From Yoonia sp. F2084L (GTDB taxonomy: Bacteria > Pseudomonadota > Alphaproteobacteria > Rhodobacterales > Rhodobacteraceae), in NCBI RefSeq assembly GCF_023015625.1, contig NZ_JALKAH010000001.1, positions 558,001-622,000 of the forward strand: a stretch of DNA of 64,000 nucleotides. Direction: 5' to 3'. Within the stretch, counting starts at the first letter, position 1. The number at the start of each line of letters is the position of its first letter. Of this stretch, positions 34,741 to 43,386 are shown one piece after another. The notes beneath the pieces are model-generated. The model searched no databases and had not been told where the DNA came from. It saw nothing but the letters and a program-made list of their open reading frames with translations. The position numbers and the translations under genes were made by a program.

Positions 34741-35764
34741 ACATCTCGGTCAGATTGACCGAGCTACGTTTGCCAAGGTCCTTCTTATGATCCTTCAGGA
34801 ACGTGTCCGCCGCTGCCTCGCCTGCTTCTTTCAGCCGGGCCAGGATAACTGGTGTCGGGATCGTCTTGGTCGCGACATTCAGATCATTCATCAAAGCGTC
34901 ATCCGCGATCATATGGACAAGCACGTTTTTCATCGTGCCGGGCTTGATGGATCCATCGGCCAACAGGCGTTTAACAAAATCAATGGCGCGTAGCTCGCGC
35001 AACAGCGAGCTGTTAAAGCTGATTTCATTCACCCGGTTCTCAATAGACTGGGTGTCAATGGGCAGCTCTTCACGGTACAATGGATTGATATTCACAATAA
35101 GAAGATCGTCCGGCAAGTCATTGGCAAACAATGGATAAAGTGCGGGATTGCCTGTATATCCGCCATCCCAAAACGCCTCTACATTGCCAGTTTTCGGGTC
35201 TTCAAACTCCACCGCTTGAAACAGGCTGGGCAAACAGGCCGAGGCCATGATGACCTCTGGCATGATCTCATCACCGGTAAAGACCCGGATTTTGCCAGAT
35301 CGCACGTTCGTGGCACAGATATGCAGTTCCGGCCCGTCGGTCGCGCAAACTGCGTCATAGTGGAACTTGGCAACGATTTTGGCCAATGGGTTTTGCATCG
35401 CTGGGCCATAGACATAGGGCGAAAACATACGCGTGGTCATGTCAAAGGCGGTGTATGCAGGCGAGTACTTCAGCGCCTTGGCCCACAGTTCAGCCGTTGG
35501 TGAGGCTGCTCCGATCCATGGTGCGAACATCGGATCTGTCACAGCCCCAACTTCTTTCCATAACCATTCAAGGTTCGCAATCGCCCCTTCGCGGCCGTTT
35601 GCCACCCACCCGGATTTGAGCGCGGCAGCGTTCAGTGCACCAGCAGAGGTGCCAGAGATCGCCGCAATCTCGATATCGTCCTCATGCAGCAAGCGGCAAA
35701 GCGCACCCCAGGTAAATGCGCCATGCGCCCCACCCCCCTGCAATGCGAGGTTGATTTTTTTCAT
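34733..35764 (-). CDS. Patatin-like phospholipase
   Basis: This is a 343-residue patatin-fold lipid acyl hydrolase. The oxyanion loop LQGGGAHGAFTWG (residues 8-20), nucleophile elbow AISGTSAGALNAA and the DGGYTGN catalytic Asp motif are intact. No signal peptide is seen, so it is cytoplasmic. It overlaps bdhA by four bases at its 5' end and is translated from the same mRNA. This pairing suggests a role at polyhydroxybutyrate granules or in lipid turnover, but that is inference. Confidence 0.9.
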   Translation of the reverse strand: MKKINLALQGGGAHGAFTWGALCRLLHEDDIEIAAISGTSAGALNAAALKSGWVANGREGAIANLEWLWKEVGAVTDPMFAPWIGAASPTAELWAKALKYSPAYTAFDMTTRMFSPYVYGPAMQNPLAKIVAKFHYDAVCATDGPELHICATNVRSGKIRVFTGDEIMPEVIMASACLPSLFQAVEFEDPKTGNVEAFWDGGYTGNPALYPLFANDLPDDLLIVNINPLYREELPIDTQSIENRVNEISFNSSLLRELRAIDFVKRLLADGSIKPGTMKNVLVHMIADDALMNDLNVATKTIPTPVILARLKEAGEAAADTFLKDHKKDLGKRSSVNLTEMFN

Positions 35765-36534
35765 AGCGCGGTCCAGCCGCCATCGACGCTGATGGTTGTG
35801 CCGGTGATCTGTGCTGCGGCATCAGACGCCAAAAACGCAACCGTTCCGCCAAGTTGCTCTACGGTCGCGAATTCCTTTGACGGCTGACGTTCCAGCATGA
35901 CGTTCTTGATGACGTCTTCACGGGACATATTGTATTCTTTCATCGTGTCGGGGATCTGCGCCTCGACCAGTGGGGTCAGCACATACCCGGGGCAGACGGC
36001 ATTGCAGGTGATCGGCTCTTGGGCTGTTTCCAGACCGATGGTTTTTGTTAGACCAACGATGCCATGTTTTGCCGCGACATAGGCGGATTTGTAAGGTGAC
36101 GCGGTCAGCCCGTGAGCGGATGCGATATTGATGATGCGGCCGTAGCCTTTTTCACGCATTCCGGTAATGGCTGCAGCGGTTGTATGAAAAGCAGAGCTAA
36201 GGTTGATCGCGATAATCGCGTCCCATTTGCTCGCAGGAAATTCCTGCACCGGGGCGACGTGCTGGATGCCTGCGTTGTTTACCAAGATATCACATCCACC
36301 GGCGGCCACGATCAGGCGACGACAGTCGTCACCTTTGGACATATCGGCAGACACATATTTGGCCTCAACTCCTGTCACATCGGCGATTTCAGCGGCAAGC
36401 GCGTGATCCTCTTCGGTGTCGGTGAACGAATTCAGCACCACATTTGCCCCAGCTTTCGCCAGTTCGCGGGCAACCCCTAGGCCAATCCCTGAGTTTGATC
36501 CGGTGATGACGGCTGTTTTTCCTGCGAGTGACAT
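35761..36534 (-). CDS. bdhA: D-3-hydroxybutyrate dehydrogenase
   Basis: This is a 257-residue short-chain dehydrogenase with the cofactor motif VITGSNSGIGLGVA, NNAGIQHVAPVQEFP, and the catalytic Ser and Tyr-x3-Lys in NIASAHGLTASPYKSAYVAAKHG-like order. The C-terminus DGGWTAL and the VCPGYVLTPLVEAQIPD block match bacterial 3-hydroxybutyrate dehydrogenases, which oxidise the monomer from polyhydroxybutyrate breakdown to acetoacetate. ATG 36534 is preferred; the 33-codon extension upstream covers the leader. A terminator-like hairpin and possible small RNA lie just upstream on the same strand. Confidence 0.92.
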   Translation of the reverse strand: MSLAGKTAVITGSNSGIGLGVARELAKAGANVVLNSFTDTEEDHALAAEIADVTGVEAKYVSADMSKGDDCRRLIVAAGGCDILVNNAGIQHVAPVQEFPASKWDAIIAINLSSAFHTTAAAITGMREKGYGRIINIASAHGLTASPYKSAYVAAKHGIVGLTKTIGLETAQEPITCNAVCPGYVLTPLVEAQIPDTMKEYNMSREDVIKNVMLERQPSKEFATVEQLGGTVAFLASDAAAQITGTTISVDGGWTAL

Positions 36535-36612
36535 ATCTTTGCTCCGATTCTCTGCGTTGCGACTCACCTTATATGCTGCAACTGCGAATGCCAGACGACG
36601 GGCACAATCGCC

Positions 36613-36690
36613 CATAAAAAAACGCCCGCACAAGGCGGGCGTAAAGTTATTGAGGCAGGTTTCATACAGGCAAGAAACCTATCGAGCAGT
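36613..36690 (-). ncRNA. Candidate small RNA or attenuated leader upstream of bdhA
   Basis: On the minus strand a promoter (see 36697-36725) would start a transcript near 36690. The RNA would fold a first hairpin AGGTTTC - 10-nt loop - GAAACCT (36657-36680) and a second hairpin ACGCCCGC/GCGGGCGT (36622-36642) followed by seven T residues, a textbook terminator. The result is an RNA of about 78 nt ending 80 bases before bdhA. It is either an independent sRNA or a leader in which termination controls bdhA. The 43-codon ORF crossing it runs through the terminator and is not credible. Confidence 0.5.
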
Positions 36691-36696
36691 GCCATA

Positions 36697-36725
36697 CTTA
36701 TAAGCAATCCCTCGCGCGCCTCCAA
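36697..36725 (-). promoter_or_regulatory. Promoter for the bdhA-upstream RNA
   Basis: Read on the minus strand: TTGGAG (36725-36720), 17-base spacer, TATAAG (36702-36697). This is a good sigma-70 match. It faces bdhA, and its -35 region lies 10 bases from the oppositely directed yejA-like promoter. Confidence 0.5.
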
Positions 36726-36734
36726 GCTAAAAGT

Positions 36735-36763
36735 TTGAAAAGGTTGATAACCCTGATTACGAT
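36735..36763 (+). promoter_or_regulatory. Promoter of the peptide-binding protein gene
   Basis: TTGAAA (36735-36740), a 17-base spacer and TACGAT (36758-36763) lie 41 bases before ATG 36805, which has GCAGGAGG as ribosome site. Confidence 0.5.
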
Positions 36764-36804
36764 CCCCGCATAACAAAGAACGAAGCAGCAGGAGGCACCT
36801 GAAA

Positions 36805-38619
36805 ATGACTGGTCTATTCGGCAAAATAACGCGTATCGCGTCCACCGCCCTGATATTGGGGGTTGCCGGACAGATTGCTGCGGCTGAACCCCAACATGGC
36901 ATAGCTATGTATGGTGAACCTGCCTTACCACCTGATTTTGTGTCCCTCCCCTATGCGAACCCTGATGCGCCCAAGGGCGGTCAGATCGTGACGGCAGAGG
37001 TCGGTAGCTTTGACAGCCTCAACCCGTTCATCCGCAAAGGATCGGTTCCGTGGCAGCTAAGATTTTTCCTTGGCGAAAGCTTTATGGGCCGTTCATTGGA
37101 CGAACCGTTCTCGCTTTACGGTGTTCTGGCCGAATCGGTCGAGACAGGCCCAAACCGTGAATGGGTGGAATTCACCTTGCGTGAAGGTGCTGCATTCTCT
37201 GATGGCAGCCCCGTCACCATCGAGGACGTGATGTGGTCGTACGAGACTTTGGGCACCGTTGGCCATCCGCGGTACCTTGGGTACTGGTCAAAGGTCGAAA
37301 GCCTTGAACAAGTCGGCGACCGCACCGTGCGCTTCACCTTCAATGTCGAAGACCGCGAGCTTGCCTTGCTTGCCGGCCTCCGCCCGATCCTCAAAAAGGC
37401 CCAGTGGGACGGTGTGGACTTCGCTGAAAGCACGACAGAAATCGTGCCGATCACCTCGGCCCCCTACATCATCGACGATTTTGAGCCGGGCCGCTTTGTA
37501 TCGCTGCGCCGCAATCCTGACTATTGGGGCGCAGACGTGCCGTTCCGGGTTGGGACGGCGAACCTTGATGAAGTGAGGCTGGAGTTTTTCGGCGACGAAA
37601 CCGCCGCCTTTGAGGCGTTCAAAATCGGTGAGGTGAATGCAACGCGTGAATTCAACGTCGTGCGCTGGGATACCCGCTATGATTTTCCTGCCGTGCAAAG
37701 CGGTGATATCGTGAAAGAGGAAATCGCCCATCAGCGCCCTTCCGGCATGACCGGTTTTGCGATGAATACGCGCCGCGATCATTTGGCCGATTGGCGCGTG
37801 CGCGATGCGCTGATCCATGCTTTCAACTTTGAATTCATCAACGAAACGATGACTGGATCGGCCCAACCACGCATCACCTCTTATTGGTCAAATTCCCCCT
37901 TGGGCATGGACAATGGTCCCGCAACCGGTCGTGTGGCCGAATTCCTGGCCCCTTTCGCGGATGATCTGATCCCAGGCACCATTGAAGGCTACGCCCTGCC
38001 CGTCAGCGACGGATCAGAACGCAACCGCGCGGGTAGCGCTGCCGCCTTCGAGATGTTCGAGGCTGCGGGCTGGACCATTCAGGATGGTGCAATGCGTGAC
38101 GCTGATGGCAATGATTTCGCGCTTGAGATTCTGCTTGATCAAGGCGCCACCGAGATGCAGTCGATCATTGATCTTTATACGGAATCCCTTGCGCGCATCG
38201 GCATCACCGCCGTCATGACAGTCGCCGACAGCGCACAGTTTAAGGAACGTACAGACGCCTTTGATTTCGACATGGTTTATTATCGGCGCGGACTGTCCCT
38301 GTCGCCGGGCAATGAGCAGTATAATTACTACGGCTCTGAGAACGCCAATGAGGTTGGGGGCCGCAATCTGATGGGTGTGCAGTCAGCAGCTGCGGACGCG
38401 ATGATCGGCCGGTTGCTGACGTCGGAAAGCCAGGATGACTTTGTCGCCGCTGTCAAAGCACTGGACCGCGTACTAACCGCTGGCCGCTATGTCATTCCGA
38501 TTTACCAGTGGAATATCAGCAGAATTGCGCAAGCCAAGGAACTCAAGCACCCAGAGTATATCCCGATCTTTGGTGACTGGCCGGGTTGGCAACCGGATGT
38601 CTGGTGGTACGAAGAGTAA
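36805..38619 (+). CDS. Family 5 extracellular solute-binding protein (YejA-like)
   Basis: This 604-residue periplasmic protein has a signal peptide (about 1-27, ending QIAAA). The HGIAMYGEPALPPDFVSLPY and ANPDAPKGG blocks at the mature N-terminus are typical of YejA, the binding protein of the microcin C/oligopeptide ABC importer. The family 5 core FTLREGAAFSDGSPVTIEDV follows. No yejB/E/F permease or ATPase genes are next to it, so it is an orphan here; an aquaporin gene follows instead. Peptides are the likely ligand. Confidence 0.9.
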   Translation: MTGLFGKITRIASTALILGVAGQIAAAEPQHGIAMYGEPALPPDFVSLPYANPDAPKGGQIVTAEVGSFDSLNPFIRKGSVPWQLRFFLGESFMGRSLDEPFSLYGVLAESVETGPNREWVEFTLREGAAFSDGSPVTIEDVMWSYETLGTVGHPRYLGYWSKVESLEQVGDRTVRFTFNVEDRELALLAGLRPILKKAQWDGVDFAESTTEIVPITSAPYIIDDFEPGRFVSLRRNPDYWGADVPFRVGTANLDEVRLEFFGDETAAFEAFKIGEVNATREFNVVRWDTRYDFPAVQSGDIVKEEIAHQRPSGMTGFAMNTRRDHLADWRVRDALIHAFNFEFINETMTGSAQPRITSYWSNSPLGMDNGPATGRVAEFLAPFADDLIPGTIEGYALPVSDGSERNRAGSAAAFEMFEAAGWTIQDGAMRDADGNDFALEILLDQGATEMQSIIDLYTESLARIGITAVMTVADSAQFKERTDAFDFDMVYYRRGLSLSPGNEQYNYYGSENANEVGGRNLMGVQSAAADAMIGRLLTSESQDDFVAAVKALDRVLTAGRYVIPIYQWNISRIAQAKELKHPEYIPIFGDWPGWQPDVWWYEE

Positions 38620-38642
38620 TCCCGTCAGGCTTCGCTTTGTCA

Positions 38643-38666
38643 TAGACCCGTTACACAACGGGTCTA
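38643..38666 (+). terminator. Hairpin after the peptide-binding protein gene
   Basis: TAGACCCGTT - ACAC - AACGGGTCTA is a perfect 10-bp stem 24 bases after the gene's stop and 32 before the aquaporin start. It has no T-run, so it may be a weak or factor-assisted terminator. Confidence 0.5.
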
Positions 38667-38697
38667 GGCGTGCCCGAACCACCAAAGGCCCAAGACC

Positions 38698-39354
38698 ATG
38701 ACACAATCCCAAAAACTACTTGCCGAAGGCTTGGGCACGGCTTTTCTTTTAGTCGGCGTTGTTGGATCAGGGATCATGGGGGCCGCATTGGCTGATGGGA
38801 ACGTGGCGATTGCGCTGCTTGCGAACGCTATCGCCACGGGCTGCATTCTTTATGTGATCATTATGACGCTGGGCCCCGTTTCAGGGGCGCATTTCAACCC
38901 TGCGGTCACACTGGCTTTCTTACTACGCGGGGAAATCAACGTTGCAGATGCCATTCCCTACGTCATCGTGCAGATCATCGGTGGCATCCTTGGGGTTTGG
39001 GCTGCGCATGTGATGTTTGACCTCAGCATCTTGCAAGCTTCTACCACGGATCGCGCAGGGGTGGCGCAATGGTTCTCCGAGGTGCTGGCAACCTTTGGTT
39101 TGCTCTTTGTGATTTTTGGTGGCCTTAAAAGCCGCCCGGATGCGGTGCCGACTTTGGTGGCACTCTACATCACCGGTGCCTATTGGTTCACATCATCCAC
39201 CAGTTTTGCCAATCCGGCGGTGACCATCGCACGCGGGTTCAGTGATACCTTTGCCGGTATTAACCCGGCCCATATCCCGATGTTCATTGGAATGCAGATT
39301 GTCGGGGTCGGTGTGGCCGCGCTGGTGCTGCCGCGGCTCTTTTCCAAGGACTAG
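38698..39354 (+). CDS. Aquaporin (MIP family)
   Basis: This is a 218-residue channel with six helices and both half-helix motifs: SGAHFNPAVTLA (about residue 65) and SFANPAVTIARGF (about residue 180), the latter with the selectivity-filter Arg. It would carry water or small neutral solutes. MIP-family members near arsenic genes can carry arsenite, but no such genes are here. Its stop codon shares four bases (CTAG) with the convergent XRE-cupin gene. Confidence 0.9.
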   Translation: MTQSQKLLAEGLGTAFLLVGVVGSGIMGAALADGNVAIALLANAIATGCILYVIIMTLGPVSGAHFNPAVTLAFLLRGEINVADAIPYVIVQIIGGILGVWAAHVMFDLSILQASTTDRAGVAQWFSEVLATFGLLFVIFGGLKSRPDAVPTLVALYITGAYWFTSSTSFANPAVTIARGFSDTFAGINPAHIPMFIGMQIVGVGVAALVLPRLFSKD

Positions 39355-39974
39355 CTAAGAGATGTCACCCAGAGGATGGTGGCATCCTCAGCACTGATCG
39401 ACACCACGTTATGCCCCATCGCGGCATCATAATAGGCGCTGTCGCCGCGTTTGAGTTCAACCGGTTCGTAGAATTCCGTATACAGCCGGATTTGACCGGT
39501 CAGTACATAAAGAAATTCCTCACCGTCATGGCGCACCCAGCCGTCAAAATCTTCAATGTTGCGGGCGCGAACGCGGGTGCGGTAGGGCAGCATCTTCTTG
39601 GTTGTCAGCGTTTCGGCCAAGAGCGCATGTTCATAGGTCGTTGTGACCTTCGCGGCCTCTTCGCCGTTGCGGGTGACGGCCATGCGCCCATTCACCTGGC
39701 CTTTGGAAGGCGGCGTGAAAAGCTGCGGAACAGAAATCTCCAGCCCGACCGCAAGCTTTTTGAGCGCATCATAGGTTGGCGACATCTGCCCGTTTTCGAT
39801 CTTGGACAAGGTAGACCGCGCAAGGCCCGCCTGTTGTGCCGCCTGTTCCAGCGTCCATTCGCGTGCTTTGCGCAACTCGCGCACGCGTGCACCAAGGTCA
39901 AGCGGTTGCGCGACGCTGCTTTCGCCACTTTCGCGGGCAATGCGGATCAGGTTATCGGGGTTGGTTTCAGCCAT
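39351..39974 (-). CDS. XRE-family regulator with C-terminal cupin domain
   Basis: This 207-residue regulator has an N-terminal HTH_3 (about residues 28-85: VRELRKAREWTLEQAAQQAGLA and STLSKIENGQMSPTYDALKKL) and a C-terminal cupin (about residues 130-205: RHDGEEFLYVLTGQIRLYTE and YYDAAMGHNVVSIS). This design is typical of PuuR/SutR-type regulators that sense small metabolites. It is divergent from the acyl-CoA synthetase gene across 64 bp, which makes that gene its most likely target. Confidence 0.9.
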   Translation of the reverse strand: MAETNPDNLIRIARESGESSVAQPLDLGARVRELRKAREWTLEQAAQQAGLARSTLSKIENGQMSPTYDALKKLAVGLEISVPQLFTPPSKGQVNGRMAVTRNGEEAAKVTTTYEHALLAETLTTKKMLPYRTRVRARNIEDFDGWVRHDGEEFLYVLTGQIRLYTEFYEPVELKRGDSAYYDAAMGHNVVSISAEDATILWVTSLS

Positions 39975-40038
39975 GTCCCGTTCATAGTCAGCCGCCTGCG
40001 ATCTTGCAACCGGACCGGTGCGGCGCTAGCGATGGACC

Positions 40039-41556
40039 ATGTTGTCACTTGTACAATCAGACGCGTTTCCCCCTGCCCCTGATGATTTCAATATGGCGGC
40101 GTATTTGTTGACTCATGCGGATGGGTTGAGTGACAAAACGGCGCTTCATATTATGGAAGCCGGGGGCGGCAGTGACAGCTTCGATTATCGGTTTCTGAAA
40201 CGCGCTGTTCTTGGCACTGCCACCGGTTTGCTTTCTTTGGTGAAACCGGGTGAGCGGGTTGTCTTGCAGCTTGGGAATACGCCAGAGTTTCCGATCGCTT
40301 TTCTGGGGGCTATCGCGGCTGGAATCATCCCTGTTTCATTATCGAATATGCTGTCTGAACGCGAATACTTAGACGTCGTAAACACAATCCAACCTGCGTT
40401 GGAAATCCGGGCAGCTGGGGCACCGCAAACGCCCCGCAGTACACTACCTTTGGCAGCTTTGCGCGGGTTCTGGACATTGCCTCAGGCCGATTTCGCCTAC
40501 GGTGACCCGAACCGCCCCGCCTATATCATCTACACCTCTGGCACGAGCGGGCGACCCACCCCTGTGGTCCACGCGCATCGTGCGATCTGGGCGCGCCGGA
40601 TGATGTGGGATGGCTGGTACGGTTTGCGGGAAAATGACCGGCTGATGCATGCAGGCGCGTTCAACTGGACCTATACGTTGGGGACCGGATTGCTGGACCC
40701 ATGGGCCATCGGCGCGACCGCCTTGATCCCTGATCAAGATGTCACTGCGGACCAATTGCCCGCCCTGATGGAGCGGTTCAAAGCGACGCTTTTCGCCGCC
40801 GCACCGGGGGTGTATCGCAGGCTGTTGCGCGCAGATATGCCGCCCTTGCCACACCTGCGCCATGGCCTTTCAGCGGGCGAGAAGATGTCACCGCACGATC
40901 ACGCGACGTGGGAGCAAAAGACGGGTACGGTGGTCTATGAGGCTTTCGGCATGTCTGAATGTTCGACCTTTATTTCCGGATCGCCCCAGATGCCCACTCC
41001 CAAACACGCTGCGGGATTTGTCCAACCGGGTCGCAAGGTTGCACTTCTCGGACCGGACGGTCCCGTTTTGCGTGGCGAAATCGGTAACATCGCGATCCAC
41101 AAGGATGATCCCGGTCTTATGCTTGGCTATCTTGATCAATCAAAAGAAACCGCTGCACGCTATCAAGGCGATTGGTTCATTACGGGTGATCTGGCCAAAA
41201 TGGACGACGTAGGGGCCATCACCTACGCTGGTCGCGCCGACGACATGATGAACGCAGGCGGCTACCGCGTCAGCCCCATTGAAGTCGAAGAAGCGCTGAC
41301 CGCATACCCTGCCCTGACCGAAGCCGCAACCTGCGCTGTGCAAATCCGCACGGATGTTTGGGTGATTGCGGGGTTTTACGTGGCCACAGACGTGATAGAC
41401 GAAGAGGACCTACGCAATTTCTTGGCGAAGCGGCTGGCACCCTACAAAATGCCGCGCCTTTTCATCGCCTGCGACACGCTTCCACGCGGGGCCAACAACA
41501 AACTTTTGCGCCGCCAATTGCGCAACGAATGGGAGACCGCACATGGTCAAGCTTGA
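40039..41556 (+). CDS. AMP-binding acyl-CoA synthetase (benzoate/acyl-CoA ligase-like)
   Basis: This 505-residue member of the adenylate-forming family has the phosphate loop YIIYTSGTSGRPTPVVH (about residue 165), YEAFGMSECSTFISGS, the TGDLAKMDD motif, YAGRADDMMNAGGYRVSP hinge and a late catalytic Lys in NKLLRRQL. It makes acyl-CoA from an acid, ATP and CoA. Its nearest architecture is benzoate-CoA ligase-like enzymes, but the substrate cannot be assigned. It overlaps the next gene by 14 bases. Confidence 0.88.
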   Translation: MLSLVQSDAFPPAPDDFNMAAYLLTHADGLSDKTALHIMEAGGGSDSFDYRFLKRAVLGTATGLLSLVKPGERVVLQLGNTPEFPIAFLGAIAAGIIPVSLSNMLSEREYLDVVNTIQPALEIRAAGAPQTPRSTLPLAALRGFWTLPQADFAYGDPNRPAYIIYTSGTSGRPTPVVHAHRAIWARRMMWDGWYGLRENDRLMHAGAFNWTYTLGTGLLDPWAIGATALIPDQDVTADQLPALMERFKATLFAAAPGVYRRLLRADMPPLPHLRHGLSAGEKMSPHDHATWEQKTGTVVYEAFGMSECSTFISGSPQMPTPKHAAGFVQPGRKVALLGPDGPVLRGEIGNIAIHKDDPGLMLGYLDQSKETAARYQGDWFITGDLAKMDDVGAITYAGRADDMMNAGGYRVSPIEVEEALTAYPALTEAATCAVQIRTDVWVIAGFYVATDVIDEEDLRNFLAKRLAPYKMPRLFIACDTLPRGANNKLLRRQLRNEWETAHGQA

Positions 41557-42187
41557 TATCATCTCTGACCCGATCTGCCCGTGGTGCTATATCGGCAAAG
41601 CCAATCTGGACAAGGCGTTAGAACAGTTCCCCGATCACCCCTTTACGATCGAATGGCACCCATTTCAGCTGAACCCGGATATGCCCGCCGAGGGGATGGA
41701 CCGCCGCGCCTATCTTGAGGGTAAGTTTGGCGGCAAGGCGGGTGCTGTAAAAGCCTATGCCCCTGTCGTTGAAAGTGCCGAGAAGTCGGGCGCGCATATC
41801 AACTTTGATGCGATCAAGAAGACACCAAACACTATTGATGCACACCGCCTGATCCATTGGGCCGGGATCGAGCAGCGCCAGTCTTTCGTCGTTGATCTGC
41901 TGTTCAAAGCCTATTTCATGGATGGGCGCGATATTGGCGACCACGAAGTGCTGGCCGATATCGCTGATACGGCCGAAATGGACGCTGCGATGGTCACCAA
42001 GCTGCTCGCCTCTGATTCAGACACTGACGACATTCGCGCCCGCGACAAGCATAGCCGCGAAATGGGTGTGAATTCGGTCCCGACATTCATTGTCGCAGGA
42101 CAACATGCAGTACCCGGCGCACAACCACCTGAGATGTGGGTTGGCGTGATCAAGGACATCATGGAACAGATCGCAGCGGCGGAATGA
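41543..42187 (+). CDS. DsbA-family thioredoxin-fold oxidoreductase (FrnE-like)
   Basis: This 214-residue cytoplasmic protein has the active-site CPWC at residues 12-15 in ISDPICPWCYIGKANL, the central helical insertion and a late GVNSVPTFIVAG cis-proline block. It belongs to the FrnE/2-hydroxychromene-2-carboxylate isomerase branch of the DsbA family. No signal peptide is present. It overlaps both neighbours in a three-gene unit with the acyl-CoA synthetase and the MFS exporter. Its substrate is unknown. Confidence 0.88.
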   Translation: MVKLDIISDPICPWCYIGKANLDKALEQFPDHPFTIEWHPFQLNPDMPAEGMDRRAYLEGKFGGKAGAVKAYAPVVESAEKSGAHINFDAIKKTPNTIDAHRLIHWAGIEQRQSFVVDLLFKAYFMDGRDIGDHEVLADIADTAEMDAAMVTKLLASDSDTDDIRARDKHSREMGVNSVPTFIVAGQHAVPGAQPPEMWVGVIKDIMEQIAAAE

Positions 42188-43386
42188 CAACCAAACCGCT
42201 GGGCCAAGGCGAATTTATTGCGCTGATGGCGATGGTGGCCGCAACGGTGGCCTTTTCAATTGACGCGATGCTGCCTGCCCTGCCCCAGATGGGGCAGGCT
42301 CTGACGCCCGGTGATCTGAACCGTGCGCAGTTGATTATCACCAGCTTTGTGTTGGGCATGGGGGTTGGCACGCTCTTTACCGGGCCGCTGTCAGATGCCT
42401 ATGGGCGCAAGTCGGTGATGATTGGCGGTGCGGTCGTTTATGTCATCGCTTGTGTGGTTGCATGGCAGGCCCAAACACTTGAGGTCATGCTGGCGGCACG
42501 GCTGGTGCAGGGTCTTGGGGCGGCAGGCCCGCGCGTGGTGTCCATGGCGCTGATCCGCGACCTTTATGCAGGGCCGGAAATGGCGCGTATCCTGTCATTT
42601 GTAATGATTGTCTTTGCGTTGGTTCCGGCACTCGCCCCGACGATCGGCTACTATATCGTCGCGGCATTCGGTTGGCCTGCGATCTTTGTCGCTTTCATGA
42701 TCTTCACGGTACTGACAACAGTTTGGCTTTTGATACGCCAGCCGGAAACACTGACAGAGGAAAATCGCCGTCCGCTCAGCGTCGCCGCCTTGTGGCGTGC
42801 CACGGTCGAGATGTTTTCGCATCCGACGGCGCGCCTGTCGATCCTGATCCAGACGCTCACCTTCGGCATGCTTTTCAGTATTCTGTCAGCCACCCAACAG
42901 GTGTTTGATGTGACTTATGGTCAAGGTGATGTCTTTCACCTTTGGTTTGGCGGTATCGCGATTGTGGCGGCATCATCAGGGTTTCTGAATGCGCGGCTGG
43001 TCGTGCGTTTGGGGATGCGGGCGATCATCAAGGCGATGTACACAGCGCAGATCGCCATCACCCTTTTGCTGATTATTATCCTGGCCGCGGGAAGCCCATG
43101 GGGCCTTGGCTTTCCGGCATATGTCCTTTGGGTGACGGCGAATTTCTTTCAGGCCGGTCTGACCATCGGTAACCTGAACGCACTGGGGATGGAGGAAATG
43201 GGCCATATCGCGGGCCTTGCCGCGTCGGTCATCGCAGCGGTGGCGACGATTGGCGCGGTAATTCTCGCGGTCCCTATAGCGTTGCAATTTGACGGCACGC
43301 CGATGCCAATGGCGATTGGCACGCTGATGATGGCGTCGGTGGCCTTGTGGTTGACGACAATGATCAAGCGCCCCGGCGAGGCCTAG
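42184..43386 (+). CDS. MFS drug-resistance transporter (Bcr/CflA type)
   Basis: This 400-residue protein has twelve predicted helices. The helix-2 to -3 loop GPLSDAYGRKSVMIGG and the helix-5 region LVQGLGAAGPRVVSMALIRDLY match the Bcr/CflA drug:H+ antiporter subfamily. ATG 42184 overlaps the previous stop (ATGA); the ORF extension to 42136 lies inside that gene. Its stop shares four bases (CTAG) with the convergent mfd stop. It probably exports toxic compounds. Confidence 0.9.
   Translation: MTTKPLGQGEFIALMAMVAATVAFSIDAMLPALPQMGQALTPGDLNRAQLIITSFVLGMGVGTLFTGPLSDAYGRKSVMIGGAVVYVIACVVAWQAQTLEVMLAARLVQGLGAAGPRVVSMALIRDLYAGPEMARILSFVMIVFALVPALAPTIGYYIVAAFGWPAIFVAFMIFTVLTTVWLLIRQPETLTEENRRPLSVAALWRATVEMFSHPTARLSILIQTLTFGMLFSILSATQQVFDVTYGQGDVFHLWFGGIAIVAASSGFLNARLVVRLGMRAIIKAMYTAQIAITLLLIIILAAGSPWGLGFPAYVLWVTANFFQAGLTIGNLNALGMEEMGHIAGLAASVIAAVATIGAVILAVPIALQFDGTPMPMAIGTLMMASVALWLTTMIKRPGEA

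Noticed and set aside
36564..36902. Minus-strand ORF across the bdhA leader
   Set aside because: It passes through a strong terminator and the yejA-like promoter; the internal ATG near 36694 gives only a 43-codon frame without a ribosome site.
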